A stretch of DNA of 64,000 bases from Rhizobium sp. CFBP 8762 (GCF_014841565.1 NZ_JACYUD010000003.1:1-64000); one strand, 5' to 3'; positions 15,923 through 26,069 are shown, counted from the first letter of the stretch. The notes: generated by a model not told the origin, from the letters alone. Made by a program: numbers and translations.

Positions 15923-16767
15923 AGTGCCAGCGGGCAGCGCTCACGGTAAATGCAGTCGCTGCGCAATGAGAATCTAGGCCAGGTTCGCAGATGGACGAAA
16001 CTTTTCCAACAAGCTCGACGGCAGGTCGATTGCGAAATATTCCGTCTGGGCAGGGATATTCGTGCATTCGTTTCGCATTTTTTTCCGACGGCTCAGTTTA
16101 TTCAGCCGGCTATTGACCTTCACTTTCGCAGTCAATCTGTCCAGAAATCGATGCACTCAAATTGCATTTTTCGCGAAATTCAAAACCTAAAGTCTTTTGC
16201 CGAAGACCCCAATATGCCCTTGAGTTGATCAGGCCGTCGACGCTCTGGTGTCTTCAATTGTTATTTTGGATTAAATAATGATTTCATAGGCTTGTTGACT
16301 CTCGCTAAGGTTTTTGTTTCATTATGTCGTAATGAAAGGAGCGGTGATTTCGCAATACCCGAAGAGAAGCGATATCGCCGCTGCCGGCATACTGGGTCAA
16401 GAAACCGGGGTGGCGTGTATGACCATTGAGCGTGAGAACGGAAATTCGCGGGAGTCTGAAAATCTCTCACTTCTCTTTTCGCCAAGCGCAGACCGCGTTC
16501 GCCGATCACGACACCCATCGCAAAACAGACCTGACAAGGAAGTATCGCGGCTTGATGTTGCATGTGGCCGGTTGCTTGAGGAACCGGCCGAGAGCTTCAA
16601 TCCACCGAAATTGACCAATATCGAGAAAATCTGCCGAGCGACCGCATCGAAATGGCGGGTTTCCAACTCGGTTGCCCTGCCGCCTCGCGTGACGGATCGC
16701 GAAGTTAATGCCCTTGCAGTGATTTTGAAAACAAAACCAACACACAGATTTTAGAGGAGTCATAGCG
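15923..16767. other. Long stretch without a supported gene, upstream of the recombinase
   Basis: No recognised gene lies in these 845 bases. One plus-strand frame, 16314-16754 (up to 146 codons), is open and ends 14 bases before the recombinase start, but its composition (many Arg and Ser, no recognisable domain) and several overlapping frames of similar length make it doubtful. If real it could be a small companion of the recombinase. A good ribosome-binding site, AGAGGAG, lies at about 16753-16759 and serves the recombinase ATG at 16768. Confidence 0.25.
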
Positions 16768-18726
16768 ATGGCAAAATCCCGCGGTGGATCACATTCAACA
16801 GCTGTCCTTGGAAAGAAGTCAAAGACTGACAGAGCCTCAACTACGAAACCTCCAGCCGAAAAAACGCGTTTCATCGATCCACGAAACCCTCTGCAGCTTC
16901 TTTTTGATGACGTGCTTAGCCGAAAGACTAAGAGAGAAACCACTTTAGAACGTAGGAAGCGACAAGCAGCCCTCCCGGCAACCATCGCACCCTCCATCTC
17001 TCCGATCCGTGTTGCACTTTACGTGCGCGTATCCAGCGACAGGAGCGTCCGAAGCGATCTCTCAATGCCAGATCAGGAAATCCAGCTTCGAAAGTATTCC
17101 GATCAACAAAAATATATAGTTGTCGCAATCTATTATGAGCCGGGAAAATCTGCCAAATCGACGGCGCGAAAAGAGTTCAAGAGGATGATCGCAGATGCCT
17201 CATGTCAAGGCACGCCGCCTTTCGACAAAATACTGATACATAGCACGTCCAGATTTGCCCGATCCACTAGGGACTACATGGTCTTTGAGACACTTTTGCA
17301 TCAGAAGAATGTGGAAATACTTTCAATAACGCAGAGCTTTTCCAAAGACGCAGGCGGGATGGTTGCGCAGCGCTTGACTAACCTCATGGATGAATTTCAC
17401 TCGTTACGGTCGTCAGTCGATTCAACGCGAGCCCGACGACACATGATAAACAAAGGATACTGGCCGGGTGGCGTTGCACCGCACGGTTATAAGCGTGTCC
17501 CTTGTCCAGAAAATCCCCAACGTTCAAGGCTCGAAATTGACGATGAAGAACGCACCGTTGTTGAGAAGCTTTATACACTAGCAATCTACGGGGACGGCAC
17601 AAGCCCGCCGATGGGTATAAAGACAATGGTACTTTTGCTGAACAAGCAGGGTTACCGCACTAGGAGCGGATCGATGTGGAGCATTCAGGGTGTCCACAGG
17701 ATTTTGAGCCATTCGATTTATTACGGTGAATATCACTGGAGCGTGAACCAAGTCGAACACCAGTTTCAGGAAAAGCAGGAGGTGTGCCTGCTGAAAGTAC
17801 CTCCGCTTGTCTCCCGCGAGCATTTTGACAGGGTTCAAGAAATGTTGGAGCGGCGCGATCCCAAGATGGGAGCTGCCAAGGCTACGAGTAGCCCCCTCCT
17901 ACTCTCCGGTATTGCCAGATGCGCCTGCGGTGCTTCTATGACCTTAGGCACAGGTACAGGTAAACTTGGCAAGCTCTACCGCTATTATGTTTGCAGCAGC
18001 GCCAATAGGGGGACGAGCCCAAGCGCGTCCGACGCACCTGCGACAAAAAAATGCAGCCGACCTAGAGTTGGCGAAGACGCGCTGGATGCGGTCGTATTGG
18101 AACACGTTAAAGATCAGGTTCTCTCAAAGGACAGGCTACTTGAGCTGCTGACCAAACTGCAAGATAGGGAAATGCTATTGAGGCAGCGAGACGACGGCCA
18201 GGTACCAAATCTCCGCGCACGCATCGCAAAGGCAGAAGCAGAGCTCAGTAGTTTGTTCGCACTTGCCAAACAAGTTCCATCCATCACTGACCAGCGCCCA
18301 TACCAAAACGATGTAACAGCGGTGTCCATCGAATTGCGGGCGGCAAACCAAATGCTTTCTGACCTACTTCGCCGCAGTTCCGTATGTGCTGGGGATATTT
18401 CGATTGACAGCGTCGACCTTTTTCGAACCGACATGCTCGACGTCCTTTTCGGCGAAAACAGAGCGATCGCGAAAATCTATCTCAGCACGATTGTTGCCGT
18501 TGTAATTGTGGGGAACAACCACATCGACATTCAGGGCCATGTCAATGACCTAGTTGCGGGGGTTGAACGAGCTAATCAAAAGCAGCTCGAGCCTGATGCT
18601 CCGGGGGTTCGCAGATATGAACGCAGATGGCGGAGGAGGTGGGATTCGAACCCACGGTACGCTTTCACGCACGCCGGTTTTCAAGACCGGTGCCTTAAAC
18701 CGCTCGGCCACTCCTCCAAGCTTTAA
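16768..18726 (+). CDS. Large serine recombinase (site-specific integrase) of the island
   Basis: This protein of up to 652 residues has a resolvase domain beginning near residue 75 (VALYVRVSSDRS with the catalytic Ser; HSTSRFARSTRDYM), a recombinase domain (GYWPGGVAPHGYKR) and a zinc ribbon (CACGASMTL...YYVCSS...KKCSRPRVGED). A coiled coil around LRARIAKAEAELSSLFALAK follows. The order is typical of large serine integrases. The last 33 codons or so are antisense to tRNA-Ser (WDSNPRYAFTHAGFQD), so the end of the protein was set by integration; its native C-terminus in the excised form will differ. Stop at 18724-18726. It is the likely integration and excision enzyme of the island. Confidence 0.88.
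   Translation: MAKSRGGSHSTAVLGKKSKTDRASTTKPPAEKTRFIDPRNPLQLLFDDVLSRKTKRETTLERRKRQAALPATIAPSISPIRVALYVRVSSDRSVRSDLSMPDQEIQLRKYSDQQKYIVVAIYYEPGKSAKSTARKEFKRMIADASCQGTPPFDKILIHSTSRFARSTRDYMVFETLLHQKNVEILSITQSFSKDAGGMVAQRLTNLMDEFHSLRSSVDSTRARRHMINKGYWPGGVAPHGYKRVPCPENPQRSRLEIDDEERTVVEKLYTLAIYGDGTSPPMGIKTMVLLLNKQGYRTRSGSMWSIQGVHRILSHSIYYGEYHWSVNQVEHQFQEKQEVCLLKVPPLVSREHFDRVQEMLERRDPKMGAAKATSSPLLLSGIARCACGASMTLGTGTGKLGKLYRYYVCSSANRGTSPSASDAPATKKCSRPRVGEDALDAVVLEHVKDQVLSKDRLLELLTKLQDREMLLRQRDDGQVPNLRARIAKAEAELSSLFALAKQVPSITDQRPYQNDVTAVSIELRAANQMLSDLLRRSSVCAGDISIDSVDLFRTDMLDVLFGENRAIAKIYLSTIVAVVIVGNNHIDIQGHVNDLVAGVERANQKQLEPDAPGVRRYERRWRRRWDSNPRYAFTHAGFQDRCLKPLGHSSKL
18628..18717 (-). tRNA. tRNA-Ser(UGA)
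   Basis: Read on the minus strand, the 90-base gene has the acceptor pair GGAGGAG/CTCCTCC, an encoded CCA end (18630-18628), a T-arm GTGGGTTCGAATCCCAC, and the anticodon stem-loop CCGGT-CTTGAAA-ACCGG. The loop presents TGA as anticodon. The long variable arm (GCGTGCGTGAAAGCGTACC) is typical of serine tRNAs. Its 3' end faces the island and is the probable attachment site. Confidence 0.96.
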
Positions 18727-19020
18727 GTCGGTATATCCAATGCTAGGTAGTTTGATGAATAACTACCCGACTTGTTGCTGGCTGGCTACATAGCAGCTTT
18801 AATAGCTGCGTCAATATGTTCCGCAGCAGTCGCATACCGTCCTGTCAACTTTGCGGACTGGATGCGCGCAAGCTTATAATGGCTGTCAGCGAATGACAAT
18901 CTGACGCAGCGTCAACTGGCGTACACTGTTTCTACGACCAACCGGGTTGACCCCAATCAGGCTCATCTGCATTGTCTGGCAAACCCATTGGTTAAGGGGT
19001 ATTAAAGGACCTTTATAATT
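18727..19020. other. Gap between tRNA-Ser and the TPR protein gene
   Basis: I see no gene in these 294 bases. They must contain the tRNA-Ser promoter (minus strand, close to 18720) and the promoter of the gene at 19021, which is preceded by AAAGGACC as a likely ribosome-binding site. Confidence 0.3.
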
Positions 19021-20121
19021 ATGAGCATTTCGAATGTTATTTTTCAGAGCGAGCATATTGCGGTTGTCCAAACCTCGGGCACCAGAACAGACGCAATTGC
19101 CGTCACTTTCACACCTGAAGATCACAGACACGTTTCCCCTCCGCAAGGTTTCTCACAAGCCTACTTCCAAAATCTTGGTATTCCGTCGATAGCATTTGTC
19201 TCCAACTCAGACCATTGGTGGCAAATCGAAGACATGAAGGAGGCGTTGGCCGTTGTGCGTTCGGCTGTCAGTGCATTTCCTCGCGTGTTGAGCTACGGAA
19301 CGGCAATGGGAGCCTATGGCGCTTTGATCTTTTCATCCGCGCTCGGGGCAACGGAAGTTTTGGCATTGGCGCCGCTCATTTCAAGAGCAGCAAAAGACGC
19401 AAGACAGGAAGCGCCAACGGAAATGCTTGCTTTGGATAGGCAAGAGGTCGGTGAGGGGATCAGTCAGCATGCCAATGTTTTACTCGTATACGATCCTTTG
19501 ACACGAGACGCTTACCATCTCCGAAAAATCGTAGGCGATCACGTTCAACATTTAAAAATACCTTTAATTGGTCAGAATGTTTTTTCGTTTCTGAAAACAA
19601 ATGGCGTTTTAGATGCCCTTTTGCAGGATACGATTGCTGGAGATAGCGATCTCGCCAATTATAGGGATGATGTTCTGCAAAAGAGGAAACTCTGGCCGAC
19701 ATATTGGCTTGGTTTGGGCGAAAAAGCGAGTGAAGCGGGACGACATAAGGATGCAGCTGCGTGCTTCGAGCGGGCAGCAGGGCTGGATCCGCGTTATCCC
19801 ACTCTGTTAAAATGGGCGCGTAGCTGCGAACGTTCCGGTGACATCGAAACAGCAGCACAGCAGTATGCCCAAGCTCTACTGGTGAAGCCGGGCGATGAGC
19901 GAGTGACAGAAAAAACCGTAAAATTGCTGCTTGCCGCAACACGAACTGCAATCCGAAACGGAGACTTGGACCAAGCAACTGAGAATGCCGAATTGGCAGC
20001 GCGGATTGCTCCGGACAATGAAGATGTCAAGGCGACGGAGCAGCGGCTTGTTCGGATCCGTAATCGCGAGTCGCACAGCAGTTTACCGGGTCAGGCTCCA
20101 GCAGATGTACAGCCGATGTAG
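19021..20121 (+). CDS. Hydrolase-like N-terminal domain fused to TPR repeats, function unknown
   Basis: This 366-residue protein has two parts. Residues 1-190 look like an alpha/beta-hydrolase core: AIAVTFTPEDHR, GFSQAYFQNLGIPSIAFVSN, and a nucleophile-elbow-like SYGTAMGAYGAL. The position usually held by the nucleophile Ser is Ala95, so it may be non-catalytic. Residues 225-345 are tetratricopeptide repeats (YWLGLGEKASEAGRHKDAAA, AAGLDP, GDIETAAQQYAQALLVKPGD, DNEDVK). There is no signal peptide. It is the first core gene after the island. I do not recognise a named family; surface-polysaccharide-related proteins of rhizobia have a similar layout, but that is only an impression. Confidence 0.6.
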   Translation: MSISNVIFQSEHIAVVQTSGTRTDAIAVTFTPEDHRHVSPPQGFSQAYFQNLGIPSIAFVSNSDHWWQIEDMKEALAVVRSAVSAFPRVLSYGTAMGAYGALIFSSALGATEVLALAPLISRAAKDARQEAPTEMLALDRQEVGEGISQHANVLLVYDPLTRDAYHLRKIVGDHVQHLKIPLIGQNVFSFLKTNGVLDALLQDTIAGDSDLANYRDDVLQKRKLWPTYWLGLGEKASEAGRHKDAAACFERAAGLDPRYPTLLKWARSCERSGDIETAAQQYAQALLVKPGDERVTEKTVKLLLAATRTAIRNGDLDQATENAELAARIAPDNEDVKATEQRLVRIRNRESHSSLPGQAPADVQPM

Positions 20122-20411
20122 AGCAGACCGCTCTGACGTCACAAACGAGAGCGCGATCTTGGACCAAATGCAACACCACTTGCTTGTGTAAACTGGTCGA
20201 TGAACGAAATTGTGGCTGCTCAACGAGAATACGGCCTCCGCCAACTGTCTAGTATTGTTGCCGGCTACGACGCGCAAGAGGATGCCGGCTTTTCGTCAGG
20301 GTCCGAGCATAGAGTTCGTTAACCATAGAAATAGAAAAACCTTTGGAACAGATTTGTTAATCCTAATTCGACCAATTTGAGGCACTTTCCTGAGTGCGCG
20401 GCAAATCTCAA
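20122..20411. other. Intergenic region upstream of rlpA
   Basis: No coding frame, RNA or strong repeat was recognised in these 290 bases. The rlpA promoter should lie here. Confidence 0.3.
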
Positions 20412-21392
20412 ATGAACACGATCGAACTGGCAACATTATTCATGACGTTTGAACCTTACATAACGCTTTTGGTAAAGAGTGCGCGCTTGGCGGCTATTCC
20501 GGCGTTATGCATTTCGCTGGCTGCCTGCGGTACCACCGGGGGCGCGAAGAAGGCAAAACCTCGGAGCAAAGAGTATTTTGCGGAATCGATTTATGGTGTC
20601 AAAGCCAGTCCGCGTGTTGCAACCGGCTCAAGGATTCCAAAAGGCGGTGGGCGCTTTCAGGTTGGCAAGCCTTACAAGGTCAAAGGTCGTTGGTACACGC
20701 CAAAGGAAGACTACACCTACAACAAGGTGGGTCACGCATCCTGGTACGGCGATGCTTTTCACGGGCGGCTGACGGCCAATGGCGAAGTGTATGATAAAGA
20801 GCATCTTTCCGCCGCTCATCCCACGTTTCCGCTGCCAAGTTACGCCCGGGTCACCAACCTTGAAAATGGTGCTTCCGTGGTGGTGCGCGTCAATGATCGT
20901 GGGCCGTATGAATATGATCGCCTGATCGACGTTTCGTCAAAAACGGCCGACTTGCTCGATTTGAAGCGTAAGGGGAGCGCAAATGTTCAAGTGCAGTATG
21001 TCGGCCGCGCGCGTATGGATGGCCACGACATGCCGTATCTTATGGCATCCTATGTTCCCAAGGGTGATCGCACACCACATACCCTGCCGGGCGGAGGCCA
21101 GATCGCGTCCGGGGTTATGGTTGCCTCCAATGCACCGCTGAAGCGCACACCGGGCCTTCTGGGTACGCTGGGACCAACACGCGCGCCAGTCCGGGAAAAC
21201 GCCTTGACCGAGACCATCCCTGAGCCAGCTGCCGTTGCGCAGATGAATGAATTTGCTTCGCTGCCGGACATCGGCCCTATGCCAAGCGAACGTCCGACAA
21301 TGCTTGGCTCCCGCAGCTTCGCGTCGGCTTACGCAGAGCCCGATGACCGTTTGGAAGCTTTGGCATTTAAAGCCGTATTAAAGAGACCGTAG
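20412..21392 (+). CDS. rlpA: RlpA-like septal ring lytic transglycosylase lipoprotein
   Basis: From the ATG at 20412 the product is 326 residues. An N-terminal hydrophobic stretch ends in the lipobox LAAC (IPALCISLAACG), marking a lipoprotein. The double-psi beta-barrel of RlpA follows: GHASWYGDAFHGRLTANGE, FPLPSYARVTN and VVVRVNDRGPY, the last holding the catalytic Asp region. RlpA cleaves naked glycan strands in peptidoglycan. A C-terminal SPOR domain, present in many RlpA proteins, is not evident; the tail is Pro/Thr-rich and ends in FKAVLKRP. GTG 20394 and ATG 20442 are alternative starts; none has a strong ribosome-binding site. Confidence 0.85.
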   Translation: MNTIELATLFMTFEPYITLLVKSARLAAIPALCISLAACGTTGGAKKAKPRSKEYFAESIYGVKASPRVATGSRIPKGGGRFQVGKPYKVKGRWYTPKEDYTYNKVGHASWYGDAFHGRLTANGEVYDKEHLSAAHPTFPLPSYARVTNLENGASVVVRVNDRGPYEYDRLIDVSSKTADLLDLKRKGSANVQVQYVGRARMDGHDMPYLMASYVPKGDRTPHTLPGGGQIASGVMVASNAPLKRTPGLLGTLGPTRAPVRENALTETIPEPAAVAQMNEFASLPDIGPMPSERPTMLGSRSFASAYAEPDDRLEALAFKAVLKRP

Positions 21393-21436
21393 TACAGTTT
21401 ACCGAATGTCACCCAAAGCGACGTTTGGATACTGCC

Positions 21437-22594
21437 ATGCTAAAAATGTTATTGATCGCGATGTCGATAGGCTTCTATGGGCAAGCGGTCCAAGGACAGC
21501 CGGCGGAAGTGGCGGGCTTTGAAACCAAGGCCAAACAGGCATTGCTGATTGAGGAAGACACTGGCACCGTCCTGTTTTCCAAACAGGAAGACGTTCCGAT
21601 ACCACCGGCTTCGCTGGCGAAGTTGATGACCATGGAGGTCGTCTTCTCAGCGCTCGAAAGCGGTGAGATATCAGCAGAAACCACCTTTCCAGTCAGCGAG
21701 AATGCGTGGCGCACGGGTGGCGCTCCATCAGGAACATCTACCATGTTTGCGGCTGTCAAGTCGTCCGTGTCCGTGGGCAACCTTATCCAAGGCGTTATCG
21801 TGCAAGCTGCCAATGATGCCTGTATTGTTCTGGCAGAGGGGCTCGGCGGTTCTGAGGCCAAGTTTGCGGGCCGCATGACGGACCGGGCAAAAGCGCTGGG
21901 CATGGCCTCGTCAGTTTTTGGCAATGCCACTGGTCTGCCAGACGCAGTGAGTCAGGTAACCATGCGCGACTTGCTCACTCTGGCACGGCATATCCACAGA
22001 ACCTATCCGCAGTCCTACTCCCTCTATTCGCAAGAGGATTTCGAGTGGAACAAGATCCGCCAGCGCAACAGAAACCCGCTGTTGCGGCTGAACATGGGCG
22101 TAGATGGAATGGCGATGGGTTATGCAGAATCCTCCGGTTACGCCATCGTCGCGACAATGGTCCGTGATAATACACGGTTGTTTCTGGCTATGAGCGGACT
22201 GACGAGCGACAAGGAGCGCGCGGAGGAAGCCAGAAAAATATTGGAGTGGGGGGCAAGTACCTTTGAAAGACGCAAGCTGTTTGAAAAGGGTGCCGTTGTC
22301 GGACGTGCAAGCGTCTATGGTGGGGACGCCACGCACCTCGACTTGGTGAGCCATGAACCCCTGGACGTGTTCGTGCCAGTCGAAGCCGGTGGCCGCATAT
22401 CGGCAAAGGTCCTGTATAACTGGCCACTCAGGGCACCAATCGCCGCCGGTACGCAAGTCGGCACATTACAGGTCTTTGACGGACAGCGGCTGCTGCGCGA
22501 AGTACCGGTTGAAACCGTTGGTTCGGTCGGGCAGGGGACGCTCGTGAGCCGCGCGCGCGATGCATTGCAGGAGTTGCTGTTGTTCTGGCTATAG
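21437..22594 (+). CDS. D-alanyl-D-alanine carboxypeptidase homologue with degenerate active site
   Basis: About 385 residues from ATG 21437 with an N-terminal signal peptide (LLIAMSIGFYGQAVQG). The fold is that of DacA/DacC penicillin-binding proteins: SxxK is present as S59-L-A-K62, and VFGNATGLPD and the C-terminal PBP5-like beta domain are recognisable. However the SGN motif is A124-A125-N126 (VQAANDA) and the KTG motif is A226-M-G (VDGMAMGYAES). Two of the three conserved penicillin-binding motifs therefore lack their key side chains. The family removes the terminal D-Ala from peptidoglycan stems; this member may have weak or no carboxypeptidase activity, or a structural role. It lies between rlpA and tmk on the same strand. 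Confidence 0.8.
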   Translation: MLKMLLIAMSIGFYGQAVQGQPAEVAGFETKAKQALLIEEDTGTVLFSKQEDVPIPPASLAKLMTMEVVFSALESGEISAETTFPVSENAWRTGGAPSGTSTMFAAVKSSVSVGNLIQGVIVQAANDACIVLAEGLGGSEAKFAGRMTDRAKALGMASSVFGNATGLPDAVSQVTMRDLLTLARHIHRTYPQSYSLYSQEDFEWNKIRQRNRNPLLRLNMGVDGMAMGYAESSGYAIVATMVRDNTRLFLAMSGLTSDKERAEEARKILEWGASTFERRKLFEKGAVVGRASVYGGDATHLDLVSHEPLDVFVPVEAGGRISAKVLYNWPLRAPIAAGTQVGTLQVFDGQRLLREVPVETVGSVGQGTLVSRARDALQELLLFWL

Positions 22595-22714
22595 AAATAA
22601 TCAGCCGAACGGTTTTATGCTGATTGGGTATGCGCTATGCAGACCGCAGACCATGTTCCAACGGCGCAAGCAGTCTGTCAGACATTCGATAGACTGGGCA
22701 AATGAGTAGCAGAA

Positions 22715-23377
22715 TTGAATAACGGATTGTTCATCACGTTTGAGGGCGGCGAGGGCGCAGGAAAATCGACACAGATTTTGTTGCTGGCTGAACGCCTTCG
22801 CGCGCAGGCTTACAATGTCGTTGTTACACGCGAACCCGGCGGATCGCCGGGAGCAGAGGCCGTGCGGCACGTTCTCCTGTCAGGCGCTGCACAAGAGTTC
22901 GGGGTGCGAATGGAGGCCATCCTGTTTGCAGCCGCACGCAATGACCACGTTGAAGACGTCATCAAACCGGCACTGGAAGAGGGCGCAATTGTGCTGTGCG
23001 ACCGCTTTCTTGACTCATCTCGTGTCTACCAAGGCGTTACAGGTAATCTTGCACCTGCTTTCGTTGACGAGCTGCAGCGCATTGCGGTTGATTCGATCAT
23101 GCCGGACTGTACCCTCGTCTTTGATCTACCCGCCGCACTCGGTCTGGAGCGCGCGCGCCTACGGGGTGCTCTGCCAAATGGTTCAGCGCCGGACCGTTTT
23201 GAACGGGAAGAAGTGGACACGCACGAAAAGCGCCGAGAGGCTTTTCTTGATATCGCCCTGCGGGAACCGAAACGCTGTCGCATTATCGATGCGACCCTAC
23301 CCGCGGACGACGTTGCCAAGGCGGTTTATTCTGTGCTTGAGCCGTTTTTGACAGCGAACGGCGGGGCAGATCGATGA
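22715..23377 (+). CDS. tmk: Thymidylate kinase
   Basis: This 220-residue protein begins [16 protein letters not shown], the thymidylate kinase P-loop, and has the DR motif in [15 protein letters not shown] and the LID region PDRFEREE. It phosphorylates dTMP to dTDP. The first in-frame start is TTG 22715, giving [12 protein letters not shown], which matches the usual N-terminus; no ATG is available in that frame. It overlaps the start of holB by four bases (ATGA), as in many alphaproteobacteria. Confidence 0.95.
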   Translation: MNNGLFITFEGGEGAGKSTQILLLAERLRAQAYNVVVTREPGGSPGAEAVRHVLLSGAAQEFGVRMEAILFAAARNDHVEDVIKPALEEGAIVLCDRFLDSSRVYQGVTGNLAPAFVDELQRIAVDSIMPDCTLVFDLPAALGLERARLRGALPNGSAPDRFEREEVDTHEKRREAFLDIALREPKRCRIIDATLPADDVAKAVYSVLEPFLTANGGADR

Positions 23378-24414
23378 GCACAGATGCCGCCACTGACGCT
23401 TTGGACGGTGCGATACCGCCCGCACAGAACACGCGGCTGTTCGGACATGAGGCCGCTGAAACTTTCCTTGCGCAATCCTACCGGTCCGGCAAAGGACATC
23501 ATGCGATCCTGATAGAGGGGCCGCAGGGTATCGGGAAGGCAACGCTGGCGTTTCGGTTTGCAAACCATATCCTCAGACATCCGGAACCGGAACATGCACC
23601 GGATCATCTGTCCGATCCTGATCCAAATACATCTGTCAGTCGGCAGATTTCATCAGGCGCTTCTCACAACCTGCTGCATATGACGCGACCGGTGGATGAG
23701 AAAACCGGCAAGGTCAAAAGCGCCATCACTGTCGATGAAGTGCGCAAAGCGGGAAAATTTTTTTCGCAAACCTCCGGTACGGGCAATTGGCGGATCGTGA
23801 TCATCGATCCTGCTGACGATCTTAACCGCAATGCCGCCAACGCAATTCTCAAAATTCTGGAGGAGCCACCCAAGCGTTCCATGTTCCTGGTGCTGACGCA
23901 CGCTCCGGGTCGGCTGTTGCCAACAATCCGATCTCGTTGCCTTCCGCTAAAGCTGCAACCATTGCCGCACGCTGCGTTGGCGCTTGCCTTGTCAAACCTC
24001 GGTGTTGGTAGTTCAGGTGAGGGTGCTCAAGATGCGCTGAATGCTGCAAAAGGCAGCGTTTCCGAAGCGCTGACCTTGCTGAATTACGGTGGCGCGGAGG
24101 TCATCCGCGCCTTCAATTCGGCTTTGACGAAAGACGGGCCAACCGCGCGAAAAGAAATGCACCGGTTGGCAGATGTGCTTTCGGGCAAGGATAGTGAGAT
24201 CCTGTTCAATTTTTTCAGTTCTCATATTCATGACCACATCATGTCCGCTGCAACCTCTGCTGCGAAAGAGGGTAATCTTTCGGGCGCCAATACGCTTGCC
24301 CGTTTAACCGCAACCATTACGGAGCGGATGACGACGGCCAAAGCCTTCAATCTGGACCGTAAACAGACTATCCTGTCCGTTCTGGAAGATTTGAAAAGCG
24401 CGAGTCGCGGATAA
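23374..24414 (+). CDS. holB: DNA polymerase III subunit delta prime
   Basis: This 346-residue protein of the clamp-loader AAA+ family has [11 protein letters not shown] as P-loop-like motif, [11 protein letters not shown], and the box [28 protein letters not shown] followed by [13 protein letters not shown]. The last two segments are highly characteristic of delta prime. The P-loop ends in Ala instead of Thr/Ser, which is common in this subunit because it does not hydrolyse ATP. It works in the replicase clamp loader. It follows tmk with an ATGA overlap and precedes metG. Confidence 0.93.
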   Translation: MSTDAATDALDGAIPPAQNTRLFGHEAAETFLAQSYRSGKGHHAILIEGPQGIGKATLAFRFANHILRHPEPEHAPDHLSDPDPNTSVSRQISSGASHNLLHMTRPVDEKTGKVKSAITVDEVRKAGKFFSQTSGTGNWRIVIIDPADDLNRNAANAILKILEEPPKRSMFLVLTHAPGRLLPTIRSRCLPLKLQPLPHAALALALSNLGVGSSGEGAQDALNAAKGSVSEALTLLNYGGAEVIRAFNSALTKDGPTARKEMHRLADVLSGKDSEILFNFFSSHIHDHIMSAATSAAKEGNLSGANTLARLTATITERMTTAKAFNLDRKQTILSVLEDLKSASRG

Positions 24415-24512
24415 AGCAGCCAAAGAATTGATAAGCAGCCTTTGCGGGATTGAATGTGATGCGCTAAAAGCACTGCACATTGACACATTCCCAAGGCAGG
24501 CCACAGCCGACC

Positions 24513-26069
24513 ATGACTGATTCATCTCCTTTCTTCATCAGCACCGCAATCTCCTATCCCAACGGCAGACCGCATATCGGCCACGCCTACGAATTGATTG
24601 CAACCGATGCCATGGCACGTTTTCAGAGGCTCGACGGTCGCGATGTGCTGTTTCTGACGGGGACCGATGAACACGGACAGAAGATGCAACAGACTGCCAA
24701 GCGTGAGGGTATCACGCCGCAGGAACTTGCAGATAGAAACTCGTCCGTTTTCAAGGACATGGCGACGGTTCTGAATGCGTCGAATGATGATTTCATTCGC
24801 ACGACCGAACGACGGCATCATATTGCTGCTCAGGAAATCTGGCGGCGCATGCAAGACGCTGGTGACATCTACAAGGATTCTTATTCCGGCTGGTACTCGG
24901 TTCGGGATGAGGCCTACTATCAGGAAGGGGAAACCGAGCTGCGGGCTGATGGAGTACGCTACGGACCGCAGGGAACACCGGTGGAATGGGTTGAGGAGGA
25001 AAGCTACTTTTTCCGCCTGTCGAAGTATCAGGACCGGCTGTTGGCACTCTATGAAGAGCAGCCGGACTTCGTTGCCCCCCAGGAGCGCCGCAATGAAGTC
25101 GTGTCGTTCGTGAAGTCCGGTCTCAAGGACTTGTCCATGTCACGCACCACATTTGATTGGGGTATCAAGGTCCCGGGGGACCCGGCGCACGTCATGTATG
25201 TATGGGTAGATGCGCTGACCAATTATCTGACGGCAACGGGTTTTCTGACAGATCCGACCGGCCCAAAAGCGAAATTCTGGCCTGCCAGTGCGCATATCAT
25301 CGGCAAGGATATCATTCGATTCCACGCGGTGTATTGGCCGGCTTTTCTGATGTCTGCGGGCATCGCCTTGCCAAAGCGTGTTTTCGCTCACGGTTTCTTG
25401 CTCAACAAGGGTGAGAAAATGTCGAAATCTTTAGGCAATGTTGTTGACCCCTTCAACCTTGTCGAGCACTTTGGCCTCGACCAGATACGGTTCTTTCTGC
25501 TCCGGGAAGTCTCGTTCGGGCAGGACGGCAGCTATAGCGAAGAGGCAATCGCGACACGGATCAACTCCGATTTGGCCAATGGTATCGGCAACCTTGCCAG
25601 CCGCTCGCTGTCGATGATCGTGAAAAATTGTGACGGTCAGGTACCCGAATGCGGACCATTGACCCCGGAAGACCAGACAATGCTGGCCTCGGCTGATGCG
25701 CTGCTTTCCATTGCCCGCGAGGACATGAATAAACAGATGTTACACCGGACACTGGCAGCCATCATTGCTGTTGTTTCCGAAGCTGACCGTTATTTTGCGG
25801 GACAAGAGCCTTGGGCACTGAAAAAAACCGATCCTGCCCGCATGGCGACGGTCCTGTACGTGACGGCGGATGTCGTGCGCCAGATTTCAATCCTCCTTCA
25901 GCCATTCATGCCGCAGTCTGCGGCAAAACTCCTGGATCTTGTGGCAATACCGGACGGTAAAAGAACATTTGCGTCGCTTGGGGAGGCAGGGCGCCTTGTG
26001 CCGGGAACACAACTGCAAGCACCGACACCGGTTTTTCCGCGCTATGTCGCACCACTGGTCGAGTCGTAG
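24513..26069 (+). CDS. metG: Methionyl-tRNA synthetase
   Basis: The ATG at 24513 gives 518 residues. Signatures are HIGHAYE (HIGH motif), GTDEHGQK, and [11 protein letters not shown] (KMSKS loop). The protein lacks the C-terminal tRNA-binding EMAP domain and the four-cysteine knuckle region, matching the shorter alphaproteobacterial form. It charges tRNA-Met. It lies in the tmk-holB-metG-tatD row, with tatD starting 5 bases after its stop. Confidence 0.95.
   Translation: MTDSSPFFISTAISYPNGRPHIGHAYELIATDAMARFQRLDGRDVLFLTGTDEHGQKMQQTAKREGITPQELADRNSSVFKDMATVLNASNDDFIRTTERRHHIAAQEIWRRMQDAGDIYKDSYSGWYSVRDEAYYQEGETELRADGVRYGPQGTPVEWVEEESYFFRLSKYQDRLLALYEEQPDFVAPQERRNEVVSFVKSGLKDLSMSRTTFDWGIKVPGDPAHVMYVWVDALTNYLTATGFLTDPTGPKAKFWPASAHIIGKDIIRFHAVYWPAFLMSAGIALPKRVFAHGFLLNKGEKMSKSLGNVVDPFNLVEHFGLDQIRFFLLREVSFGQDGSYSEEAIATRINSDLANGIGNLASRSLSMIVKNCDGQVPECGPLTPEDQTMLASADALLSIAREDMNKQMLHRTLAAIIAVVSEADRYFAGQEPWALKKTDPARMATVLYVTADVVRQISILLQPFMPQSAAKLLDLVAIPDGKRTFASLGEAGRLVPGTQLQAPTPVFPRYVAPLVES

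Larger units (their letters stand above)
1..18627. mobile_element. Defence-rich genomic island abutting tRNA-Ser (left end outside window)
   Basis: The segment holds only accessory genes: SIR2-HerA, a toxin-antitoxin-ATPase operon, Argonaute with nuclease, an FtsH-like protease operon, gene debris and a large serine recombinase. It stops at the 3' end of the tRNA-Ser gene, after which all genes are core. The recombinase gene is the last one before the tRNA, as in integrative islands. The left boundary is not in the window, so the size is unknown, and I found no second copy of the tRNA 3' end inside the window. Several modules may have entered separately, since two different recombinases and restriction-modification debris are present. 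Confidence 0.65.

Noticed and set aside
18628-18717. Protein-coding role of the tRNA-Ser region (WDSNPR-type peptide)
   Set aside because: This peptide is the well-known spurious translation of the serine tRNA antisense strand; only the recombinase readthrough is noted.
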